Made by a program: the position numbers and the translations under genes. A DNA stretch of 10,282 nt, from contig JAZKTH010000088.1 in assembly GCA_036625675.1 (NCBI GenBank), positions 1-10,282 on the forward strand. Direction: 5' to 3'. This stretch comes from Halalkaliarchaeum sp036625675 (GTDB lineage: Archaea; Halobacteriota; Halobacteria; Halobacteriales; Haloferacaceae). Positions 6,339 through 10,282 of the stretch are shown one piece after another (the first letter of the stretch is position 1; each line of letters opens with the position of its first letter). The notes under the pieces are model-generated. The model was given only the letters and a program-made list of their open reading frames with translations. It searched no databases and was not told where the DNA came from.

Positions 6339-6995
6339 TTAGAGGCGACGGTCGCGCAACCGGTACGCGTACACCGCCGACGAGAGGCCGAATCCGAGGA
6401 GGAAAAGCCACGCGACGGTCGACCACGCCAGCCGGGCGAACGGGGGGGCGCCGGACTCCACGAGCAGGGCCAGGGTGACCCCGATCCCCGAGAGCGCGAG
6501 GAAGAACTCCGCCCACGAGAGCTCGGCTTCGGGAACGAACTCGAGGTGCAGCCGGACCCGCTCGAGTCGGTCGGTGGGGGCGAACTCGTTGCGTCGGTGG
6601 TCGTACTCGATCACGCCCATGTCGTCCAGCTTCGGGAGGTGGGACTGTCGGAGCGCCGCGTACACCCGTTTGCGTTCCGTCGAGGTGACCTCCGCCACCT
6701 CCTTGTCGTTCTCCCGGGCCGCAACCGCGTCCACGAGCTGGCGCAGCTGGAAATCGTCGACCCCGTTCCGCTCGTGAAGGAACTCGATCACCAGTTGGCG
6801 TCGGCGGTTGCTCAGGACCTCGAAGACCTCCTCGCGGGAGAGCGGCCCCTCGCTCGCCTCGGCCGTCGCGCCCCCGCCGGGGTCCACGTCCGCGTCCCCG
6901 CCGGGGTCTACGTCCGCGTTCACGTCGGCGGCGGGGGCGTCTCCCTGGCGGTCCTTCCCCCGTCGCCGTCGCGTCGGGCTACCCTGCGCTGCCAT
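6339..6995 (-). CDS. Membrane-anchored winged-HTH protein (DUF7344 type)
   Basis: This 218-residue protein has three parts. Residues 1-50 are a disordered region with a basic patch (RRRRGK) and two copies of (N/D)ADVDPGG. Residues about 53-150 are a winged HTH of the haloarchaeal DUF7344 type: EVLSNRRRQLVIEFL at the start, then ERKRVYAALRQSHLPKLDDMGVIEYD, typical of this family. Two membrane spans follow at about 161-180 and 188-211, ending in YRLRDRR. It is probably a DNA-binding regulator held at the membrane; signal and targets are unknown. The gene is convergent with the flavoprotein gene, 28 bases apart. The ATG at 6995 is preceded by a G-rich stretch 8-13 bases away that could act as a weak ribosome site, and GTTTTGC (minus, 7051-7045) could be its TATA box with a leader of about 25 bases. 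Confidence 0.85.
   Translation of the reverse strand: MAAQGSPTRRRRGKDRQGDAPAADVNADVDPGGDADVDPGGGATAEASEGPLSREEVFEVLSNRRRQLVIEFLHERNGVDDFQLRQLVDAVAARENDKEVAEVTSTERKRVYAALRQSHLPKLDDMGVIEYDHRRNEFAPTDRLERVRLHLEFVPEAELSWAEFFLALSGIGVTLALLVESGAPPFARLAWSTVAWLFLLGFGLSSAVYAYRLRDRRL
6874..6921 (-). repeat. 24-base tandem duplication inside the DUF7344-type gene
   Basis: Two adjacent 24-base units (6874-6897 and 6898-6921) differ at only two positions, both C/T. They encode NADVDPGG and DADVDPGG in the disordered N-terminal region. The unit length keeps the frame, so copy number could vary between strains without breaking the protein. Confidence 0.85.
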
Positions 6996-7228
6996 TCACA
7001 ATCCCCCCGCCGCCGGTGTCGCGGGGTTCCTGACGACCGACGGAGCAAAACGCCGGACGGTCCCCCGGGCCGATAACGGTCGAAACCCGACCGCATACCG
7101 CTTTCGATACGTCACTCCATACCATGATTTCCCGTAGATTGCGGTTCGTCACTTAAAATAGTCCCCAGAATTGTTTTTCTGCACCGGTAAGAAAACTATC
7201 ATTTTCCGGGCAGCGTCCGGGCCGGGCG
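6996..7228. other. AT-richer intergenic region, no gene found
   Basis: These 233 bases lie between two minus-strand genes. I find no convincing small gene: the plus-strand ATG at 7123 gives only ten codons. The segment 7060-7200 is much richer in A and T than the surrounding DNA. It holds a CTATTTTAAG element on the minus strand (7161-7152), which looks like a TATA box although no start codon follows within about 130 bases, and the inverted repeat described separately. The side near 6996 probably carries the promoter of the DUF7344-type gene. Confidence 0.5.
7175..7195. terminator. Inverted repeat with T-runs, candidate terminator
   Basis: TTTTCT (7175-7180) and AGAAAA (7190-7195) form a 6-base inverted repeat with a 9-base loop containing ACCGGT. 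The minus strand has T-rich stretches on both sides, about 35-55 bases after the stop of the zinc-ribbon HTH gene. Archaeal termination relies mainly on T-stretches, so this is a reasonable 3' end for that transcript. A protein-binding site is the alternative. Confidence 0.35.
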
Positions 7229-8176
7229 TCACGCGGAGTCCTCGAGAGTGACGTCGAGGTTCTCGTCGACGAGTACCGTGCAGGCGCCGTCGCCGGCGCG
7301 GATCTCGACGGCGATTTGCAGCGGGTCCCGCGACCGGAGGGTCTCGGTGACGTCCCGGAAGTCGGGGTCCTCGCCGGTGAGCAGCTTCGGGAAGGGAACG
7401 GGCCGAGACACGTCACCGGCGTCGGCGTAGAAGCCGACGACGCCCGGGTGCAACAGCGCCCGGAACCACAGCGCGAAGCGGCGACTGTGGTGACAGGTCG
7501 GGCACTCGCAGTCGCACCACGCCAGATAGCGGGAGTCGCAGGCGTTGCAGAGCCCGTCCTCCCCGGGTTCGTGGTCGAAGCACACCGAAAGCTCCACGTC
7601 GACCTGTCCGGCACACAGCGGGCAGACTCCCTCGACCATCGCGACGACCTCGGAGTCGTACAGCCGGTGGGCCGCGCGAGCGACCTCGAGTTCGGTGCGG
7701 GACCGTAGCCCCGCGACCGGGAACTCGTAGTACATGATCGTCCCGTTCGGAAAGGGTCCCTCGGCGACGCCGGCACACTCCGGACAGCGCAGTTGGAGGG
7801 TCTCCTGTGCGTAGCTGAACTCCTGGTCGGCCCCGCAGAACGGACACGGCAGGTCGATGGTTCGAGGTTCGAGGGTGGGGTCCTCCGTGATCCCGCCGGC
7901 CCGGATCGCCCGAACGATCGACGCCCCCGCGTGGCGGAGCTCGTAGCCACGGTCGGTCCGGCGGACGAAGTGGCCGGTGAGTTTCCCGAGGTGGTAGTTG
8001 AACTTGCCGCTGTCTTCCATTCCGACCGTCTCCTGAAGGGTCGTGAACGGAACGGGCTCGAGCGCGCGTGCGAGTGCACGGAGGATCTCGATTCGGAGCT
8101 CGTTGCCGACCGCCTTGAACGCCTCGTCCGGCGCGATCGACTCCCCCCCGAGTTCGCTGTCCAGGGTGTCTTCCAT
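7229..8176 (-). CDS. Winged-helix protein with multiple zinc-ribbon-like Cys pairs
   Basis: With the start at 8176 this is a 315-residue cytosolic protein. Residues about 17-95 are an ArsR-like winged helix (AFKAVGNELRIEILRAL, then FTTLQETVGMEDSGKFNYHL and a wing with RRTDRGYEL). Cys pairs follow: C111/C114 (CPFC) with C131/C134 (CPEC), C185/C188 (CPLC), C210/C213 (CNAC), and C225/C228 (CPTCHH), with C199, C221 and C223 nearby. They suggest two or three structural zinc sites. Similar haloarchaeal proteins are annotated as HTH regulators with a C-terminal DUF (DUF7351 from memory); ligand and targets are unknown. An in-frame ATG at 8221 would add 15 residues, but it lies inside a TTTTAT box, so the mRNA should begin downstream of it. 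The gene is monocistronic, with 233 bases after it and 252 bases between its start and the toxin stop. Confidence 0.85.
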   Translation of the reverse strand: MEDTLDSELGGESIAPDEAFKAVGNELRIEILRALARALEPVPFTTLQETVGMEDSGKFNYHLGKLTGHFVRRTDRGYELRHAGASIVRAIRAGGITEDPTLEPRTIDLPCPFCGADQEFSYAQETLQLRCPECAGVAEGPFPNGTIMYYEFPVAGLRSRTELEVARAAHRLYDSEVVAMVEGVCPLCAGQVDVELSVCFDHEPGEDGLCNACDSRYLAWCDCECPTCHHSRRFALWFRALLHPGVVGFYADAGDVSRPVPFPKLLTGEDPDFRDVTETLRSRDPLQIAVEIRAGDGACTVLVDENLDVTLEDSA

Positions 8177-8202
8177 GCTGGGCCGAATCCGTACGGGCGT
8201 GT

Positions 8203-8226
8203 GAATGTATTCCAATGGCATAAAAC
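8203..8226 (-). promoter_or_regulatory. Promoter of the zinc-ribbon HTH gene (decides its start)
   Basis: Two AT-rich boxes precede the gene on the minus strand. GTTTTAT (8226-8220) would start transcription near 8197, leaving a leader of about 20 bases before the ATG at 8176. GGAATACATTC (8213-8203) is centred about 31 bases before 8176 and would give a leaderless message. Either choice excludes the ATG at 8221 as the translation start. Confidence 0.5.
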
Positions 8227-8356
8227 GTTGGAACGGCGGCCCTCTGCCGATTTGGCGGCGTCTCGGGACCGGACCGAACGGCTCGCGGGACCGGCAAACG
8301 CTGGACTCGACGGCGATCGATGTTCCGGACGCGAACGGAGGCGCAGACGGCGGGAT

Positions 8357-8373
8357 CGTCGTTCAGAACGACG
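8357..8373. repeat. Perfect 17-base palindrome
   Basis: CGTCGTTC (8357-8364) and GAACGACG (8366-8373) are perfect inverted 8-base arms around a single A. The site lies in non-coding DNA, 55 bases downstream of the toxin stop and about 180 bases upstream of the HTH gene start. A protein-binding operator or a short hairpin in the toxin 3' end is possible. Two weaker inverted repeats follow at 8381-8401 (CAAGC/GCTTG) and 8405-8417 (AACAG/CTGTT). Confidence 0.6.
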
Positions 8374-8428
8374 TCGGAAACAAGCGCTCAGCAACTGCTT
8401 GCGAAACAGTTCCTGTTCGTCCCCCTCG

Positions 8429-8728
8429 TTATTTTTCGTCTCGCCAGGACCCCCAGACCTCCCTGTACTTCCCGAGTTCGCGGTACTCCTTCTTCCGCTC
8501 GAAGGCGTCAATCGCGTACAGCCGCTCGTTGTCCTTGTCCCAATCGATCAGCACGCGAAAGTCGCCGACGCGAAGCTTGTAGCCAGGGTGATTCTTCAGC
8601 CGGTCAAGAAAGTGGTCGGGGAAATCCTCGATGTCCTCCAGCTTGTTGATGATCCGCCCTGCGTCTTCCGTTTCGAACTGCTCCAGCGTTTCGACTAACG
8701 TCTCCGTCAGGACGACTTCGTGAGCCAC
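8429..8728 (-). CDS. RelE/ParE-superfamily toxin of a type II TA module
   Basis: This 99-residue protein has the RelE/ParE toxin layout: an N-terminal helical part (about 8-45), then a beta-sheet core with HPGYKLRVGDFRVLIDWD (47-64), the family's signature strand pair, and LYAIDAFERKKEYREL (70-85). The GHR-type strand end of many RelE proteins reads DAFERKK, so catalytic residues cannot be assigned, and mRNA cleavage versus gyrase inhibition is undecided. The start is GTG at 8728. An in-frame stop lies six bases upstream, so no longer start is possible, and a GGTGAGG stretch upstream may act as a ribosome site. The gene begins 10 bases after the antitoxin stop, the usual cotranscribed order. 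A 60-base sample (8461-8520) is about 58% GC by hand count, against about 73% in mvaD (4141-4200), consistent with acquisition. Confidence 0.88.
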   Translation of the reverse strand: MAHEVVLTETLVETLEQFETEDAGRIINKLEDIEDFPDHFLDRLKNHPGYKLRVGDFRVLIDWDKDNERLYAIDAFERKKEYRELGKYREVWGSWRDEK

Positions 8729-8738
8729 TGTTCAGCCC

Positions 8739-9011
8739 TCACCCCTCGTCGATGCCGAGGCGCTTGCGCGCCTCGTCTGTGGACATCGTCCGCCCCGCGG
8801 CCACATCCGCATAGCCCTCCGAGACGCCCTCCCGCGCTCCGGGCGTCAGAATCGGCTCCGTGGTGTCGCGCAGAACCTCACGGACGAACTCCGAGCGGTT
8901 GGTGTACTCCAGTTCCTCCGCCAGCTCGTCGATCTCCTCCAGAAGCCGCTTCGGGACCTTCACGTTGAGCTTGACCATCTCACCGTCGCCATCGTTCGCA
9001 TCCGTACTCAT
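8739..9011 (-). CDS. Ribbon-helix-helix antitoxin partner of the RelE-like toxin
   Basis: This is a 90-residue protein with an N-terminal ribbon-helix-helix DNA-binding domain (about 12-48). The beta strand is MVKLNVKVPKRLL, followed by helix one (EEIDELAEELEY) and helix two (NRSEFVREVLRDT). The C-terminal half (VSEGYADVAAGRTMSTDEA) is typical of RHH antitoxins that wrap a RelE-fold toxin. It should neutralise the toxin and repress its own promoter. The frame is open upstream to 9239, but that extension runs through the tRNA gene and is not coding. The ATG at 9011 directly precedes the RHH domain, and a TATA-like box sits about 28 bases before it, giving a leaderless message. Confidence 0.88.
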   Translation of the reverse strand: MSTDANDGDGEMVKLNVKVPKRLLEEIDELAEELEYTNRSEFVREVLRDTTEPILTPGAREGVSEGYADVAAGRTMSTDEARKRLGIDEG

Positions 9012-9016
9012 ACATC

Positions 9017-9034
9017 GTGGTACTCGGGTGGTAC
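9017..9034 (-). promoter_or_regulatory. Candidate TA operator: direct GTACCAC repeats
   Basis: On the minus strand GTACCAC occurs twice (9034-9028 and 9023-9017) with an 11-base period, about one helical turn. Both copies lie between the TATA-like box and the antitoxin ATG. RHH proteins bind short repeats on one DNA face and TA operons are autoregulated, so this is the natural operator candidate. A further GTAC lies at 9004-9007, inside the coding start. Confidence 0.5.
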
Positions 9035-9042
9035 ACATAGAA
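9035..9042 (-). promoter_or_regulatory. TATA-like box of the TA operon
   Basis: The minus strand reads TTCTATGT, centred 27-28 bases before the antitoxin ATG at 9011. The distance predicts a leaderless transcript. The adjacent repeat would overlap the transcription start, so bound antitoxin could block initiation. Confidence 0.45.
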
Positions 9043-9163
9043 CTGTCGCCTGATCGTCCGCAGATCTCAACCAATTCGTACAGGGGGGTGTCGAAATACG
9101 AGTATGAATGTAGGAGGCCCTCTAAGCCGAGAACGCAGTCACTCACCGGCGTCCAAAAGTGAA

Positions 9164-9235
9164 TGGACTCGCGGGGATTCGAACCCCGGGCCTCTTCCTT
9201 GCGAAGGAAGCGATCTACCGCTGATCTACGAGCCC
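9164..9235 (-). tRNA. tRNA-Ala, anticodon CGC
   Basis: The minus strand folds into a 72-base cloverleaf without an intron. The acceptor stem GGGCTCG pairs with CGAGTCC, and discriminator A is at 9164. The D stem is GATC/GATC, the anticodon stem CTTCC/GGAAG with loop TTCGCAA (anticodon CGC, reading GCG), a 5-base variable loop follows, and the T stem is CGGGG/CCCCG with loop TTCGAAT. The third acceptor pair is G3-U70, the main identity element for alanyl-tRNA synthetase, which confirms alanine. CCA is not encoded. A TTTT run (minus, 9158-9155) begins six bases past the 3' end and may terminate transcription. The rhomboid gene ends 23 bases upstream on the same strand. Confidence 0.97.
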
Positions 9236-9258
9236 GCACACGATCGAAGTCGTCGCGC

Positions 9259-9861
9259 TCACTTGTAGCTTCTGTTTCGCCCCGCCGCCGGCACGTCCAG
9301 AAGCCGGAGCCGCCCCGCGAGAAGCCCCAGCACCAGGCCGGCGAAGTGCGCGAACAGCGCGACCCCCGGCCCGCCGGTCGCGAGCGTGACCACGAGCGCG
9401 ACGACGAGGAACAGCCCCAGTTGCGCCCGGGGGCTCACCTCGACGCGATCGAACAGCGCCGCCGACGCCCGGTTGCCCGCGAGCAGGTAGCCCAGGAGCG
9501 CGAACACCGCGCCCGAGGCGCCCAGCACCCCCCGGGGACCGATCACTCCCCCGAACCACACCTCCGCGACGCCCGCGATCGCCCCGGTCGAGACGAAAAA
9601 GAGGTGGAACCGGAGCCGGGTCGTCCGGCGGGCGACCAGCGGCCCCACGAGGACGAGCGCGACCGCGTTCGCGAACAGATGGGCGAGGTTCGCGTGGGCG
9701 TACACGCTCGTGACCAGCGTCCACGGCGCGACCGCCACGGGAGCCGACAGCACGAAGAGGTAGCCGGCGAGGCCGGCGAGCCCGGCCACCGGCTGGAGGA
9801 GTTTGACGACGACGAACGCCGCGAGCGTCTCGACCGTCGGATTCCGGCGAAGCGACGACAC
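9259..9861 (-). CDS. Rhomboid-family intramembrane serine protease
   Basis: This 200-residue polytopic membrane protein has about six hydrophobic segments. The rhomboid core is complete: HANLAHLFAN (56-65, the HxxxHxxxN box), the catalytic serine S116 in GASGAVFALLGY (114-125) and the catalytic histidine H172 in FAHFAGLVLG (170-179). It would cleave single-span membrane proteins inside the bilayer; no substrate is evident. The only available start is GTG at 9861, since an in-frame stop (9886-9888) closes the frame upstream and the first ATG there is out of frame. A GGGAGGG stretch ends one base before the GTG, too close for a ribosome site. A CTTAACTA box 22-29 bases upstream supports a leaderless GTG-initiated mRNA. 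The C-terminus is short and basic (GRNRSYK). Confidence 0.92.
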   Translation of the reverse strand: MSSLRRNPTVETLAAFVVVKLLQPVAGLAGLAGYLFVLSAPVAVAPWTLVTSVYAHANLAHLFANAVALVLVGPLVARRTTRLRFHLFFVSTGAIAGVAEVWFGGVIGPRGVLGASGAVFALLGYLLAGNRASAALFDRVEVSPRAQLGLFLVVALVVTLATGGPGVALFAHFAGLVLGLLAGRLRLLDVPAAGRNRSYK

Positions 9862-9882
9862 ACCCTCCCTTGTGGCGTGCGG

Positions 9883-9890
9883 TAGTTAAG
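9883..9890 (-). promoter_or_regulatory. TATA-like box for the rhomboid gene
   Basis: The minus strand reads CTTAACTA, centred about 26 bases before the GTG at 9861. This fits a leaderless promoter and separates rhomboid expression from the ribosomal operon upstream. Confidence 0.5.
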
Positions 9891-9915
9891 CATCCGGCAG
9901 CGTCGCTGAGGACGG

Positions 9916-9920
9916 AAAAA
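9916..9920 (-). terminator. T5 run after the uS10 gene
   Basis: Five consecutive T on the minus strand lie about 35 bases past the uS10 stop and before the rhomboid promoter. T-stretches are the usual archaeal termination signal. I see no clear stem before it. Confidence 0.4.
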
Positions 9921-9953
9921 TGGAGAAGATCGCGTGTGGGTCGCCTTAGCGCT

Positions 9954-10262
9954 TCAGTCTTCCAGGACGATCTCGATGCTCACGTCGTTGGGCACCTGAA
10001 TGCGCATGAGCTGACGAAGCGCGCGTTCGTCGGCGTCGATGTCGATGAGACGCTTGTGGACGCGCATCTCCCAGTGCTCCCACGTCGCGGTCCCCTCACC
10101 GTCGGGGGACTTGCGCGCAGGGATTTCGAGCGTCTTTGTCGGGAGCGGAACCGGACCCGATAGTGTCACGCCCGTCTTGTCCGCGATTTCGCGAACGTCG
10201 TCACAGATGTTGTCGAGATCCTCGGGAGCCGTGCCCGCGAGGCGAACGCGTGCCTGCTGCAT
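9954..10262 (-). CDS. rps10: 30S ribosomal protein uS10
   Basis: This is the 102-residue archaeal uS10 (S10) protein of the 30S head. It starts MQQARVRLAGTAPEDLD, and contains the loop residues SGPVPLPTKTLEIPARKSPDG (35-55, the conserved GPxPLPT element), then WEMRVHKRLIDI and a C-terminus VPNDVSIEIVLED. Length and sequence are complete. The ATG at 10262 follows a probable upstream stop by three bases. In archaea this gene typically lies directly downstream of the EF-1A gene and is cotranscribed with it. Confidence 0.98.
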   Translation of the reverse strand: MQQARVRLAGTAPEDLDNICDDVREIADKTGVTLSGPVPLPTKTLEIPARKSPDGEGTATWEHWEMRVHKRLIDIDADERALRQLMRIQVPNDVSIEIVLED

Positions 10263-10265
10263 GCG

Positions 10266-10282
10266 TTATCGCTCGTTGACGC
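10266..10282 (-). CDS. tuf: Probable 3' end of the EF-1A gene (partial)
   Basis: One minus-strand frame ends in a TAA at 10268-10266, preceded by codons for Val-Asn-Glu-Arg at the window edge. The stop lies three bases before the uS10 ATG. The EF-1A to uS10 gene order is conserved in archaea, so this is probably the last part of the elongation factor gene. The identification rests on gene order, with only four codons visible. Confidence 0.45.

Noticed and set aside
8222..8428. Possible short plus-strand gene in the gap between the TA module and the HTH gene
   Set aside because: One frame gives a fairly protein-like stretch, but it has no start with promoter support and continues antisense into the toxin gene.
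7153..8511. Minus-strand open frame of 452 codons
   Set aside because: It is another frame of the zinc-ribbon HTH gene and its upstream region, and is Ser/Arg-rich without domains.
9078..9127. Possible plus-strand start (GGAGG and ATG elements) between the TA module and tRNA
   Set aside because: The GGAGG lies downstream of the ATG, and no frame of useful length that avoids the tRNA follows.
9012..9239. Upstream extension of the antitoxin frame
   Set aside because: It reads straight through the tRNA-Ala gene and the TA promoter.
9163..9885. Plus-strand open frame of 240 codons
   Set aside because: It is antisense to the tRNA and the rhomboid gene, and its translation is Arg/Glu/Pro-rich without domains.

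Overview
The window comes from a haloarchaeon (class Halobacteria). GC content is very high and the deduced proteins are acidic. Most genes have no usable Shine-Dalgarno site but carry an AT-rich box about 25-30 bases before the start codon, which is the leaderless arrangement typical of this class. Family content agrees: an archaeal-type pyrB-pyrI pair, a phosphomevalonate decarboxylase of the haloarchaeal mevalonate route, membrane-anchored HTH proteins of a haloarchaeal type, and an archaeal uS10 gene.

Layout, left to right. (1) 10-3374, all minus strand. Transcription order is pyrB, then pyrI (ATGA overlap), for aspartate transcarbamoylase of pyrimidine synthesis. After a 60-base gap with its own TATA-like box comes a compact unit: a 34-residue single-span membrane protein, a protein of unknown function with a Cys cluster, and a class I (Schiff-base) aldolase of the DapA/KDG aldolase superfamily that lacks the arginine diagnostic of true DapA. 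(2) 3461-3808, minus: a plant-type [2Fe-2S] ferredoxin, divergent from (3) mvaD (3987-4982, plus) and an NDH-2-like flavoprotein (5081-6310, plus). (4) 6339-6995, minus: an HTH protein with two C-terminal membrane spans, convergent with the flavoprotein. (5) 7229-8176, minus: a large winged-helix protein with several Cys pairs (probable zinc ribbons). Its start is better placed at 8176 than at the upstream ATG, which lies inside a promoter. (6) 8429-9011, minus: a type II toxin-antitoxin module (ribbon-helix-helix antitoxin, then RelE/ParE-fold toxin with a GTG start) with a promoter and a candidate operator. (7) 9164-9235, minus: tRNA-Ala(CGC) with the G3-U70 identity pair. (8) 9259-9861, minus: a rhomboid-family intramembrane protease with a leaderless GTG start. 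(9) 9954-10262, minus: ribosomal protein uS10, preceded by what is probably the last codons of the EF-1A gene.

Most of the window is chromosomal housekeeping. The accessory-looking part is 8222-9163: a lower-GC toxin-antitoxin cassette downstream of a tRNA gene, next to a short non-coding stretch rich in inverted repeats. The unit at 10-1923 is the least understood set of genes and the best place to look for undescribed metabolism. No CRISPR array, insertion sequence or replication origin is visible.
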